A stretch of 64,000 nt of DNA, from assembly GCA_009363875.1 (NCBI GenBank), contig CM018695.1, forward strand, positions 49,089,161 to 49,153,160, written 5' to 3'. Below the pieces are notes generated by a model, which was not told where the DNA came from, did no database searches, and was given only the letters and a program-made list of their open reading frames with translations. This DNA is from Mikania micrantha (taxonomy: Eukaryota > Streptophyta > Magnoliopsida > Asterales > Asteraceae). The position numbers and the translations under genes were made by a program. Every line of letters begins with the position of its first letter. Position 1 is the first letter of the stretch. Of the stretch, positions 12,191 to 23,926 are shown piece by piece.

Positions 12191-13217
12191 ACAAATTGAA
12201 ATACTTCTGATTTCTTGAGTTCTTCATGCATTCATGATCACCCATAGCATTTGTAGAAACATGTTATTAAATGTTCAATTAAATGAATAATTAATCATTT
12301 AGTTACAACTAAGACATGATGATTGGGCCTTATTTGACTCAATCAATTAGTCTTAATTGTTGGTGGTGTCCAGCTTGTATCGTCTCACACGTGGCCCATA
12401 TCAGGCTTGACCCAAATGAGCGTACCCGTATGTGTCGGGACTTTCATGATGTGCCCATATCAGCTTGAGCTTCAGGTCTACTGTACATGTTGGGACTTTA
12501 GGATATCCTTTGATTTTGATCGCATTTGTTCTTTAGAATTCGTTTGATTGTTTGATTTATGCCCATATAGCTTGACTATAGAAGTCTACTATTTATGCAG
12601 GGACTTTCTGTGTGTTAACACGTGGTCTCGATCTGCATACAACTGACATCCACCTTGAATTGTTTGTTATTGATTCCATTAGTTCTTTGATTCACACACG
12701 GATATGATTTCCTTGATTTTGATCCTTAGACTTCCATGGCTACAACACTGAGTTTAGATTCTTTGAATTTGATCCTTAGTTTTCTTGAACACAACACATT
12801 ATTTAGACTCTTTAGATTTGATCATTAGTTTTCTTAAACCCATAATGAATTTAGATTCTTTGAATTAGTGCTTCGATAGAATAGTTGTTTGTTTTAGAAT
12901 TTAGGTCTTATTCATAAGAGTAATTTATTAATTCATTATATATCCTGTATATAGTTACCTAGACAGGAGTCTAGGATACATTTATGTATATAAAACATAC
13001 AAGAAGTAAAAGCATTTACGTAAAACATATTTAAAGAAAAAGGTTTACGCATACTTCTCAGCCCCGTGTTTGTAAACAAAAAAAATGTTTAGAAAAGGGG
13101 CAATAAACTCACCTGTGTTGCTAAGAATTGAATCACAATAGATAATGCGCGCTCGTAAATTGTAGCTTAAGAATCTTCAGTACCTGAGTTGTTTTAAAAG
13201 AATTTGAATACTATAAG

Positions 13218-13225
13218 TATTTATA
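13218..13225 (-). promoter_or_regulatory. Predicted TATA box of the 4.0-kb solo LTR
   Basis: The minus strand reads TATAAATA. About 70 bp downstream lies ATGCGCGCTCG, also present in the 3.6-kb solo LTR at about 35,774, which suggests a conserved promoter-proximal R region. Confidence 0.4.
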
Positions 13226-15384
13226 ATAGACGTATCTAGGGTTTTGGTCTCAGTGTGCAACTATGTGTCTTATGTTACTAGTGTGTTTCTGTGTCTTTCA
13301 AGCTATTCTAAATGTATTACCCGTTTATAAACCCTTATCTCGTGAATAATCAGTATTAAACCCTAGTTATGTAAGGTTTATGTTAATTACATTCATAACC
13401 CATCCTAGAAAGTTCAAGTGAATAATCTAATGTAGTTATATGTTTGCATGAAATTTCTAAGTGTTAGGTGTTAATAGTGAAATCAACACCTATATACTTA
13501 GACTATTGCCTTGATCCTTAATAAATTCTCACCATATTATTCATAATTTTGTTAAATAAAATCCAATTGTTTTGACATCATATGTTTGTTGTTTAACATG
13601 GTTTAGAATAAGGTTGGCTTTAGAATTCCTAATATAATTGATTTACAACACCGGTTGTCGTTCCTCGAAACCCTAATTAGTTTAGTTGACAACATGCAAG
13701 ATTTGAATCCACTCGATTATCAAAACTCTTGTTTAGGTGATAAAGTAACCTAGAAGGGTTTTGAGTTTGAGATTATTATTATGAATATTCACAAAAACCG
13801 CTTTATCATCTTAGAAAAACCCTAATGATTTTTCCCTTGTTGACATTTATATATCCAAGCCCATGCATGCAATCAAGTAACCATACCCATGCATGAAGCC
13901 ACGTAGCCAAACCCATGCATGCTATTACGTACCCAAACCTATTTAATCCCTTGGTTTTGGTACCATTTCCCCACCCAATCAAACCATCCGAATGTGATAT
14001 TATACGAACGGAGATGTTAGGCAGAATTAGAGAGATTATGCAAATAGGATGGCCGAATGTGGTTAGCCATGCGAGTGAAGGGTTCGGCCGAATGAAGGCT
14101 AGGTACGAGTGAGGTGATGAGCCGAATAGGCATGGCATGCGAATGGAAGCAACTTGGCCGAAGAAGGACTGCCATGCGAATGAGGTTTTGGCCGAAAGAA
14201 GAGGCATCAACCGAATGAGATCATTCGGCTAAGGTCATTCGGTAGGGTGGCTAACTCATACGGCCTATGGCCATTCGGCTAGGCCGAGGATAGCTCCATT
14301 CGGCCGTTCGAACTCCATCAGTTGCAGCCCCCTATGGTCGGGCTTTAGGACCAAATCATGATACCTCACATGTTCCTACCTTATCCTAGTGTGTTTTCAT
14401 GGTGTTTCCCTACGGTTTAGGTAGCTAGGACCGGTTTTTAAATGGGGTTCGAACAAGGGGTTAGAAAACCCTAGAAATCTGACTTTGAACTCATTTTTAC
14501 CTCGATTTGGATGGTTCTTGGCTCAGATCGTTAGTACTTTCAAGATCTACGTGTTGTTGTGGTCGTTTTGACACCAAAATGGCTCGATTTGGTTGAGTAT
14601 AGAGAGATCTAGGGTTTGTGGTTCTTAGAGAGAGAAAGTAAAGAGAGAGGGTGACGAATTTGTGATGGTGAGCTGGTAGGTGGGGAAGAAATGAGGCATT
14701 TAATGCCTCATTAAAGGCTTTCAAACACTTGGTGTGTTCGGGTTCGTTCGGTGTCGCTCGGTTTCGCGTAGAAGCGTCGGTTCCTTTTGTTTTTCGAAAC
14801 GAAACATTTCTGTTTTAAAAGTAATGTTTATAAATTTCATTTAGATGGTAATTCCTAGTAAATTAATTAAACATCTTTCGTTTATTTTAAATTTCTGAAA
14901 TTATTTAGTTTACCTGTTTAAATCGAATCGTACAGTCATCGCGCGTATTCGTTCGAATTGTCACCCGTACGAACACGACGATAACTACACTTTTCAATAT
15001 GGTTTTCTAATTATTGGACATCATTCAGAACATTAAACTTTCAAACACATTCGTACAAATCATCACCTATACGAATAATCCGTCCATTTAGCATTCACGT
15101 AACGACATCCGTTGTTATCTTATTCTGTTAAACCTCACATACGTGTATACGTAATAATATCCTAACTAACAATCACGTGATGGTTCTGTGTCGTCAGATA
15201 AATTTCCGACTGTTGAACCATAGTTCTGAGTTATGTTTCTGCAATGATTGTGAAATTGTTTTGTGTCAAACATAAAATGATAATAGTATTTATGTAACAC
15301 ACATAGTTTGTACCTGAGTTACTGTGCAAGCTACTGTGCAGATCACTGTTCCGGTTACGTTTCCGGCACTGATGTTACATCATA

Positions 15385-15870
15385 CAACACGTACAGTCCT
15401 CTACGCAGCGTATATCACCTCGTACAAAAAGTACTGATTTAACATTTTTGAAAATTTTAATAAACAATTATATGTATGTATATGATTAAATATGTACGTA
15501 ATTATTTAAAATTACACAAGTTAAAAATATAAAAGAAAAAAAAACATATTTTTAAAATATTTATAATAAGCTTTATAATATTTAGAACTTATTTGAAAAT
15601 ACATAACTTCAACAAATAAACATATTTTAATTATAAATTTTTAATATAAATCACAAATATTTTATTAAATAGTTAAAATATTTATAAAATTTTATATACT
15701 TTAATATAAGTGAATTTCATAAACTTTAAATAAATATTACAAATAACTTTGGTTAATTATATAGAATTTAAAATATCATAAAAATATAACTAATTTAGTT
15801 ATATTAGTTTTATAGAGTTTAAATAAATAATACCAATTTATAAAAATTAAAAACTAGGTAATATAAAGTT
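15385..15870. other. AT-rich intergenic DNA, nothing recognised
   Basis: Almost entirely A/T-rich from about 15,450 on, with no terminus, RNA or coding signal. Confidence 0.3.
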
Positions 15871-16560
15871 TGAGGGGTGATCTTTGCCAAAAATTGAAAC
15901 TGATATTAAAGAGAGGAAAGGGAGGACCAAAACTGCCAAACTCCCATAGTTCCCTTTCTTCTCCACTCAACCAACCCATGGTCCGACCCATCGACCAAAC
16001 TCGACCCGTTCTTCCAATCCAGCTCAATAAAAAGCGGTTACAGCTCATTCGCATATATTTGGTATGATTTGAACGCGTTAATCAAGATCAATTATCAATA
16101 TAGAGAATTGATAACCATTATTAGTGATTCGAGTGACCAAAAATAAAGCTTTGACTTTTAAATTGAATCGGTTAAGAACACGTATAAAACCCAAATTAAA
16201 TCTACCTGTTGTTTCATTCTCTCCAAATGAGTCTTTCTGTACAAACAAACCACACTCACAAGATTACTGGAATCAAAAATTGAGACCTTCATAGCGTTTG
16301 TTCGAAGTTCTTGGAACTTTTAATCGAAATGCATCTAAACACATATAAAGGTTAGTGATTTACGTTTCATTCTACTCGATTTCTCTCCCTAAACAAAAGC
16401 CCCATGGTTATAGATCTATTTCGATAGTTATTTGAAAGAATTTGGGTCCAAAAGCGAACCTAGGGTTTCGGTTTTGGGGATCTGATTTTGGGCAAAGAAT
16501 TTCAGTTATGTTAAAAGTATATTGAAGGGAAATCTTTGAAGAGCAAAGCTCCAGATCAGC
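15871..16560 (+). promoter_or_regulatory. Possible host-gene promoter and 5' UTR
   Basis: The segment has balanced composition, unlike the surrounding repeats. It includes a TATA-like CGTATAAAACCC (about 16,181-16,192), then CT-rich leader DNA (TTCATTCTCTCC, CACACTCACAAG), an ATG in a short ORF, and a strong donor-like ATAAAG|GTTAGTGATTTACG near 16,348. The DNA that follows is intron-like (ATTTCTCTCCCTAAAC, CTAGGGTTTCGG). This layout matches a plant 5'-UTR exon and first intron. No coding exon follows before the transposon stack, so the gene identity is unknown and the call is tentative. Confidence 0.3.
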
Positions 16561-16617
16561 CGGTTAAAGTTCTTGGTTCTCATCTAAGAGGTCGAGGGTT
16601 CGAACCCCAGATTCAGC
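16545..16617 (+). other. tRNA-like / SINE head fragment next to the MITE
   Basis: CAGCCGGTTAAAG (A-box-like) and GAGGGTTCGAACCCC (B-box-like) are about 35 bp apart. It could be a tRNA-derived SINE head or a tRNA relic. The MITE inserted directly 3' of it. It is not a complete tRNA cloverleaf. Confidence 0.3.
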
Positions 16618-16751
16618 TAGGGGTGTTCATCGGGTCGGATAATGAGTTATTCGGGTTTGAAAATTTTTTTTGTATATTCAAAAACCGCCCTGACCCGAAA
16701 TTCAAAATATATTATCCAACCCGAAAACCCGAATTCATGCATCCAAATAAC

Positions 16752-17640
16752 CACTACAAAAAAAAATATGTTTTTAGGACTGAAAAATTAGTCTCTGATA
16801 GTTGTTAATCAGTTGCTAATGTTTATCAAGGACTGATTTTGCGAGTCACAAGTCAGTGATGGATGCCAAGTACTAGATAGTAGTGCTACTAACTGAAAAT
16901 CAGTCCCTATATGTATTGCACAACGGGGAATCATATTCAGCACTCGATACGAAAATACTTAGTCCTTAATATGGACAATAAAACCACACCAAATTAGTCA
17001 CCTATGCATGTTTTAGCGACTACAATTCAGTTTTAGTAAGTATGATATTTCATTCCCTAATGGATGATTAGAGGGACTGAAAATCTGTCGTGTAAAAATA
17101 TATTTGTTGTTCCAGATACATTTATTTAGTTTTGCGACTAAAATTAACAATTTCCAATAATAGGTTTTTAAGACTGAAATTTAGTTTTTGATATAAGTCA
17201 ATTACAGTCGTTAATATGATTGTTTTAAGGATTGAAAATTAATCATTGTTAGTGTTGTACTTTAGTCTCTTATACATATTATTAGATACGAATAATCAGT
17301 TCACGATAATAGTTAATTTCAGTCTACAATATGTTTAGTTAATAAATAAAATCAGTCTCAAATGAATAATTTATTTTAATTTTAATACTAAAAAATAGTT
17401 TCTAATACAATTTGATTTAGTATTCAATATGCATTAACATTCTGTAATAAATATCATAAACATCATTCATAATTTTGTTTCTTATGTTCAAGAATCTCAA
17501 TATACTCAAGCATTAACATTTTAGCAATAATCAATCAAACCAATACCAATTTATCCGTTCAAAAACAAGAAAAAGTACTTGACATTGAAATAAAATTAAA
17601 AAACATCTCCACTAATATTCTAGGTAGTGTGGTAACTATC
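16752..17640. repeat. Left subterminal repeat region of the CACTA element
   Basis: Many short direct and inverted copies of GACTGAAA(A/T) / TCAGTC(C/T)CTAA are spread over about 900 bp. In CACTA elements such arrays bind the element-encoded TNPA-like protein and are needed for excision. That role is inferred from the family. Confidence 0.65.
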
Positions 17641-17649
17641 ACCGGATCA

Positions 17650-18270
17650 TTTTTAAAATCCGTAATCGATGCACTTGACCGCAAATAACCCATAACCGAC
17701 AAATTAGAGTAACCCATTCACGTCTTGATCGCTTATACGGTATATCATGTTATTCAGAGTTATAGCAAGTCGTAGTTGTCTAAATTGTTATTTATGTTAT
17801 ATTTTCATATATATTGAATGTCAAAAGTGTAGACTTTTAGCACCTGCAATGAATGATGTATGTATAAAACAATGACATTCATGTCATTATAATCATAATA
17901 ATTTTTAAAATCCTTAGTTGACGCAGTAGAGAGCAAATAACCATAACTGACAATTTAGAGTAACTCGTTCATGTCTTGATCGCTTATATGGTATATTATA
18001 TTCTTCAGAGTTACAGCAAGTCGTATTTGTCCAAATTGTCATTTATGTTACTATTTTCATGTATATTGAATGGAAAAAGTGTAGACTTTTTCATATTCGA
18101 ATAAATGATTTATGTATTAAACAATGACATTTGAGTCATTATAAGCATAATAATTTTTAAAATCCTTAGTTGACGTAGTTGAGAGCAAATAACCATAACC
18201 GACAATTTAGAGTAACCCGTTCATGTCTTGATCGTTTATATGGCATATTAAGCATATTATATTATTCAGA
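17650..18270 (+). repeat. 252-bp tandem repeat, 2.5 copies
   Basis: TTTTTAAAATCC starts at 17,650, 17,902 and 18,154, exactly 252 bp apart. Each unit continues GCAAATAACC(C)ATAAC, GACAA(A/T)TTAGAGTAAC, TTGATCG(C/T)TTATA and, in the first two, AGTGTAGACTTTT. Copy 3 stops after TTCAGAGTT. It lies just inside the CACTA subterminal region. Confidence 0.75.
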
Positions 18271-19139
18271 GTTTACAAACCAATTATTCAAGAATCCCAA
18301 CTCATATTTTTATATGAACTATTTCATTTTTGGTAAACTAGGAAGGTACTGTAAATTGATAAATTTCCCCAAAACAAGGCTTATAGAAAGTAAATCATTT
18401 ACTGAAGACATGGATGCATTCTTATACAAAAGTACAATCCCTAAATTCTAGCTTAGTTGATAAAGATACTTGACCAGATGATGCATATACAAGAGTTTAG
18501 ATGATGATGCTATCAGATGTAGATCTGGCATTGAAAAGACGAAATAAAACTTTCTAACTTGACCATTGACGAGTTGCAGCTGCACATACATGAATGCCAA
18601 ATCAACCTATAGCATCTGCAGTATAATTTAAAGAAAATGATTAAAACTTGAACAGATGCAGTTGTTTGAATCAAAAACAAAAGCAAAGCTTCCTAAATCG
18701 TACTTACTTGAAGATCATTAGCATGTGTTGTAGAAAAACAAAATTCATACTCAATAGAGAAAGAACACTACTCTTCCAGACCTGCATAAAATTGAAGACC
18801 AGTTGGTTATTTTAGGTCAATCTATCCAAGGTAACATTAAAATGTGCCAATTGAAAATCGGTAACAACAGGTGTGGGATGGGTCTGTTCAGATGGGTGGG
18901 TTCCGGGTGGTTCAGCTCCTGCTGGTTCCGGATCAGACCTTCTTGACATCAGTTAACCAGGTGTAGCAGCTGGCTGAGGGGTTGCGGGGGGATGAGGGCT
19001 AAGGACATTGATGTGACACTAGCTGGGCACTGGGATGGCATATCAGTGCCACGCATCCAGCCCATGGGTGGCCTGGCAGTGGCACTAGCTTGGCACAGGG
19101 AGGGTGTCACATATGGCATACCTGGGACATGGGGTTTGT
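18271..19139. other. CACTA internal DNA, degenerate
   Basis: No intact ORF. 18,570-18,830 is a diverged copy of 24,285-24,535 (shared CTTACTTGAAGATCA, CTACTCTTCCAGACC, ATAAAATTGAAGACCA). 18,860-19,139 is GC-rich and packed with TGGCA / TGGCACTAGC words, like 25.0-25.7 kb. These look like an ancient internal duplication of CACTA intron or exon DNA, now split by the small copia element. Confidence 0.4.
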
Positions 19140-19145
19140 CACTAT

Positions 19146-19419
19146 TGGAATATCTTCACGATAGAACAATCCAAGTGTGTGCAGAATGAATAAACAACAA
19201 ATACATACTGCATACATACGACTATTACAAATGATGTTTTACAACCTGTTTATAGTTGTCAATATGGACAGTTATTTGACAGTTATTTGACTGTCATAAC
19301 TACCTGTAACTGCCATACTAACATTGAATATGTTTGACCCATTAACATACTAAACATATTTATAACAATCACTAAACATTTCTTGTATTAAACCCATGAT
19401 ATCAAGCTTAAGTCAAACA
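19146..19419 (-). repeat. 3' LTR of the gag-only copia element
   Basis: 274 bp. On the minus strand it begins TGTTTGACTTAAGC directly after the purine tract AAGGGAGGCAT (19,420-19,430). Confidence 0.8.
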
Positions 19420-19685
19420 ATGCCTCCCTTAAGCTTGATATTAATCTTCGAATCTTCACATCTTTGTTCACGACCCAATTTTCTTTATAGTAACGTTGGT
19501 TCATTGTCTTCGAATTGGGATAAATTAACTTATTCCTTTTTCTTCCATTTTGGACAATCGTTTATAAAATGTCCAAACTTGTTGCATTTGTATCATCGTA
19601 CATGGCTCTTATCGACTTGTTCACCAACCTTACTTTTCCTGGACCACCGACCTCTCCCACGGCCACGTCCAAAGTTTCCTAGGTT

Positions 19686-20390
19686 TCAACTCCCATGACC
19701 ACAATGCTTACATTTACGTTCTTTATTTTTCTCCTTTGCATCTTCTTTTGTGAACAAAAGTTTATAATGTGTATCCTCCTCCTTGTTTGGCTTCTTGATG
19801 CGTTCTTCGTAGGCCTTTAATCTCCCGATGGCTTCTTGAAATTGCATAGTATTAAGATCCGCAAACTGTTCAATCGAAGCAGCAATTTGATTATAGTTTT
19901 CTGGTACGGATCCTAATAGTTTCCGAACCAATCTTTTGTTATCAATAGTGGATCCAAGATTGTTAGTTTTTGATACGATTTGACTAATTTTCCCGGTAAA
20001 ATCATCAAGAGATTCAGAGTCTTTCATCTTTAACGCTTCAAATTCAGATTCAAGTGTTTGTAATCTTGCTTCTTTGACTCTGTCAGCGCCCACAAATCGT
20101 GCCTTTAAATCTTCCCAAATATCTTTAGCATTTTTGTGTTGAGAAACTTGAAGAACAAGTTCTTCAGGCATTGCTTGAAAAAGATATGCGATAGCCATTG
20201 AATTTTTCTTATCATCAACTTCTCCTTTAGATTCAATTGCCTCCCATATCCCATGAACATTGAAGATTGCTTTAATTTTGACTGCCCAAATTGTATAATT
20301 TGTAGAATTGAGAACCGGACATTGGAATGTTGCAGTTCCTCCTTCTTTAATTGTTATATTTTCAGTGTTCTTAGATGTTTTCTCAGACAT
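19686..20390 (-). CDS. gag: Copia Gag (nucleocapsid precursor), C-terminally shifted
   Basis: 234 codons from an ATG at 20,390. The N-terminal third matches the plant copia Gag start (an LNSTNYTIWAVKI segment, as in DUF4219-type Gag heads) and the middle matches the UBN2/Retrotran_gag_2 fold (IWEDLKARFVG, LQTLESEFEALKM, RKLLGSVPENY). It ends inside a zinc knuckle (CKHCGHG, then a stop). A glycine- and arginine-rich tract and a second CCHC-like word (GHFINDC) follow in another frame down to about 19,500, so the native C-terminus was probably longer and a small indel broke it. Gag would form the virus-like particle and bind element RNA. No pol follows. Confidence 0.75.
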   Translation of the reverse strand: MSEKTSKNTENITIKEGGTATFQCPVLNSTNYTIWAVKIKAIFNVHGIWEAIESKGEVDDKKNSMAIAYLFQAMPEELVLQVSQHKNAKDIWEDLKARFVGADRVKEARLQTLESEFEALKMKDSESLDDFTGKISQIVSKTNNLGSTIDNKRLVRKLLGSVPENYNQIAASIEQFADLNTMQFQEAIGRLKAYEERIKKPNKEEDTHYKLLFTKEDAKEKNKERKCKHCGHGS

Positions 20391-22912
20391 TGTTTGTTTC
20401 TTCTTTTTTCCTATATTGGATCAAATTTGATACTCCCCTTTCCAATCCTTGTCTATGTAAAGTGTTTAGTCGAATTATGAAAACTTTGCTAGAACAACCC
20501 GGTTTTTCGATCGCTTTGATTTGATCAAACCCCGCCAAACTGTTGTTTAATCAATTTATACCTGGATCGAATTTCTAACCTCTTGACTCTTGCAAAAGAA
20601 TAACCTGGTTTTTTCGGTCACTTCCGGATTTAATCAATCCCGCCAAACTGCTGTTGATTAATTTACTCCTTGATCGAAATAATTTGAACCTCCTATTCTT
20701 TCCTTCCCTTTGTTGAATAGGCTTCGACGATCCTGTCGTCACGATGTTCGAGGGATCATGATGTTTATCAACAGTCCTTCGTTGAATCAGGTTTAATCCA
20801 TGGATTGTGATGATTATGCGAGATGATTCGTTTCTGACTCCAATGATCGCTCAAGCCTTTGACTTTGGGGTATGTTTTCAAATCTTCGTCCCTTAAGATT
20901 TGTGTTTTTGAGATTTTTAGTCCAACAGTCCTTTGTCTTGATGTTCTTGCGATTTCGTTTATAATCCACCGGTGTCACACCCCCAAATTTCAACTAACGG
21001 AATCATACCGTTTGGGAACGTGACAAACCAGGATCTCAGATCATTAGACATAGCGAAGACCTCTATATGAATTTTCAAAACATACTGTGGTCTTTAAAAC
21101 AATACATCAGAGTTTTCAAAAGTTGCGGAAGCGTTATAAAACCAATAACAGTTGTAAAGTAAACATTACAAAACACAATACTTAAATGTTCAAATTCAAA
21201 TATTCAAAATGTTTAAAATGCATGAGACTCTATCTCCTAGTCCATGCCAGCTTTAACGCGCGCCTTAGCGTCCTGAGAAAACATGTAAATCAAGTCAACA
21301 CAAAGGTTGGTGCATAACACAGGTTTTAAGCATTCACAATGTTCAAAACAACAGTTTGAATAACAAGATTGTAGATAACATAATCACACATGCACAGTCA
21401 TGATAGCTAGTCATATAAACTATTTACATAAGTGTTCGACACCGAAGCTGACGGATTGCCATGCTATAGCATGTTTTCGCCTTGCCACTATTGTCTATCA
21501 CAACAATAGTAAAATTGTGTTTGGTCAGTCAAACACCTGCGTAGATCCCATCTACCAGGTGAGGTTTGTCAAACCTAATAGATCTATTTCCAACTACCAC
21601 GCTTTGCATTACAGCAAACTAAACGGTTCGAGGTGTGTAAGGACTTTCAAGTTGATATGTTGTCACATAATGTAAACAGCTAACTCATGCAAGTGATATG
21701 TATCTAAAAATAGTTTATTGCACATGTTTTCTCCCCCAAAACAGTTTAAAATAAGAAAGGGGCCGTGTACGCACCTTTGATTTTAGCAGAATGATCAACT
21801 ACGTGAGTTCGTGTAGAAAATCCTCTTACGAAGGATCTGTGATTTAAACAATAACCTAAAGTTATTTGGATAATCGTTTTGTGCTTGAAATCACATACGT
21901 GTCAACACACGTATGTTACATTCATTAAAAACGAGCATACATAAGTACGCGTGACTTTAAAGTCGTTTAAATAAAATCGTACATAATTTTATTTAAATAA
22001 CGTAATTATACGCGATATCGTTTTCGAATTAAAATATGAATTTTATTATCCTAATACGTTCGTATTCTCGTTACGGTTCCAACGCAACTTGAACGAGTCA
22101 AAACGGAGTTCGTATGTGAAAGATATATCAAAAATACCAAAAATGGTATTTTTTTCAAAAACCCGGCCATCCCATGGCTCGAACCCGCGACCCTTCACAC
22201 GCAACACACACACTCTACCATCTCGCCCGCTAGGGTATCGCGACATGATTCCAGAATTAATTGTTTTAACTCCTAACAGATCAGTTCCCCTTTGACATTC
22301 TATAGCCGAAGCAACCATTCCAAATTGAACCTCAATACTCATGATTTCGATCTTTAACCTTAGGGCTTCTGTTATAATCACTTAATCGAATCCTTAGATG
22401 ATCTTAATTCTAACAATTAACTATTGAAACTCAATTAATCGACTATAAACCGGTTCGAACTCAAGTTCCCTAATTCCCACATTAAATCAGTCGAATTGAT
22501 AATAAAAAGATTTCTGATTCAAATGAATTTCATTAAGATTGATATTTCGAAACCTTCTGATAGTTTTAATTGAATTATAGAACACATTTGAATCGAACCC
22601 CCACTTCGACATTGTTCTATAACCCTAGAAATCGAATCATTGCTAAATCGTTATAGAATCATGAAATTAACTTAAACTAAACTTACATCGGAGTCTTCTG
22701 AAGCTAGGGATGTAATTCAATTTCATTTTCCAATTCGTTTGCTATGAAATCCCCAAAACATTTTATCATCAAGAACCCTAGAATTGAAATCATTCAATTC
22801 GTGCTTATATCATGAAATTGACACATGGATTAGTTTAGCCGAAGCATTCTGAAACTAGTGGTGATGTTTAATTAGATTTAAGAATCCATCTAAATCAAAA
22901 CCCCCAAAACCG

Positions 22913-22920
22913 TATTTATA
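22913..22920 (-). promoter_or_regulatory. Predicted TATA box of the 2.9-kb solo LTR
   Basis: The minus strand reads CATATAAATACGG, about 950 bp inside the LTR, at a plausible U3/R boundary. Confidence 0.45.
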
Positions 22921-23577
22921 TGAACCCTAGTTATTAGTTTTTCTACAATTCGATGTTAACAGCCTCAATTGACTTAGGATCAACCTTATTCGACTCCTTT
23001 AGATGTAGTAGATGTCGAGAATTACCTGTTTTGACTCCCGATTGATGTAGTTCCCCTTGAGGATGATATTCGGCCTAGGTCTCAATCCAATTTCTTCTTC
23101 CAACGCTTCTGGAATCACTTTGTTGTGGGTAAAACTCTCTAAAGAAGCCGATTAGTGTTTAGGAGTTCTCAATTGTGAGAATTGTAATCGAATTGTGAGA
23201 AATCTAAAGGTAAGGACGACGGTTTCAACCTTTTGCTATCATTCCAGTTTAATTCGATCAATAATTGTAACCATAACGTCTGATAACTGATAATAATCAT
23301 CAATACTATGATTAGGAGTAATCAATTTCGGTTACACTTAAGTTTAATGTGGAAATTCGAATTCCATAAGCCATTTAGTCGAATTTGACTTATAAAAGTC
23401 AAAATTGACATTAAAAATCACTTGCAAGTTTAATCTTCAACAACTTAATACTTAGGAATTGATTTTTCTTAATTCCTAACTCCTATAGGTTATTCTGGAT
23501 CGACAACATATCATTTCAATTAACAAAGTTGAGCCTAAAATCCCTAATTGTTACTAATTGAATTACTTAGAATATTG

Positions 23578-23811
23578 TTGGGCTAATTTAATCCTTTTGG
23601 GCTTCTTCAATACAATTGGGCCTCACCGGCCTTCCTTGGGCCTACTTTGGCCTTCATTGACCTTACTGGGCCTTATTGGGCCTTGCATTTATAATTGGGC
23701 TTCCTAGATCTCAATGGGCCTACCTTTGGCCTTCTTTGACCTTAGTGGGCCTATCTGGGCTTCAGTGAGCCTTCATAGACTTCCTTGGGCCTAATTTATC
23801 CTGTTGGGCCT
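23578..23811 (+). promoter_or_regulatory. Array of twelve TGGGCY (site II-like) words
   Basis: Twelve TGGGCC or TGGGCT words, all on the plus strand, occur in about 234 bp within the presumed U3. TGGGCY is the plant site II element recognised by class I TCP factors in growth-related promoters (family knowledge). Whether it works here is inference. Confidence 0.5.
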
Positions 23812-23901
23812 GTGATCTCACTCTCTTCAGTTAACAAAGTTAATCCGAAAAGTCGGATTGTCACAACCGGTGTTGTGTGGATTTCGTTGTTTTGTTCTTG
23901 T

Positions 23902-23922
23902 GATGTCTGGCTCTGATGCCAA
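23902..23922 (-). other. Primer binding site of the gag-only copia element
   Basis: On the minus strand TTGGCATCAGAGCCAG follows the LTR end by three to four bases. It is complementary to the 3' end of plant initiator-Met tRNA with one change (TGGCATC for TGGTATC). Confidence 0.7.
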
Positions 23923-23926
23923 TTAT

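Larger units (their letters stand above)
11334..15379 (-). mobile_element. Solo LTR (4,046 bp) of a Tekay-like gypsy element, minus strand
   Basis: On the plus strand the segment begins TGTCACACCC and ends GATGTTACA. It is flanked by a perfect 5-bp TSD, TCATA (11,329-11,333 and 15,380-15,384), with no internal domain, so it is a solo LTR left by LTR-LTR recombination. Read on the minus strand it ends with ...GGGTGTGACA like the full Tekay LTRs at 47-64 kb and shares their CTCACCA...TGTGNTGAC motif near 11.73 kb. A minus-strand TATA box lies at 13,218-13,225. Internal features: a 220-bp tandem duplication (about 11,778-12,190), three degenerate CCCATAT-AGCTTGA...GGGACTTT repeats (12.38-12.61 kb), and a GCCGAA/TTCGGC cluster (14.05-14.31 kb). 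ORFs inside are not credible genes. Confidence 0.82.
20973..23865 (-). mobile_element. Solo LTR (2,893 bp) of a Tekay-like gypsy element, inside the gag-only copia element
   Basis: Plus-strand ends are TGTCACACCCCC and GGATTGTCACA, with a perfect 5-bp TSD ACCGG (20,968-20,972 and 23,866-23,870). It lies in the leader of the gag-only element and has no internal domain. Read on the minus strand it ends GGGGGTGTGACA like the Tekay LTRs further right and has the matching TGTGTTGACTTGATTTACATG segment (about 21,281-21,301). A TATA box is at 22,913-22,920 (minus). Twelve TGGGCC/TGGGCT words lie at 23,578-23,811, upstream of that TATA box, and a tRNA-like word pair lies at 22.17-22.26 kb. Confidence 0.88.

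Noticed and set aside
13806..14210. 134-codon minus-strand ORF in the 4.0-kb solo LTR
   Set aside because: It overlaps the GCCGAA cluster and repeated CCCATGCATG words inside an LTR; the peptide mirrors the DNA repeats.
22170..22262. A functional tRNA gene
   Set aside because: A-box-like and B-box-like words exist, but no acceptor stem or cloverleaf could be paired by eye.
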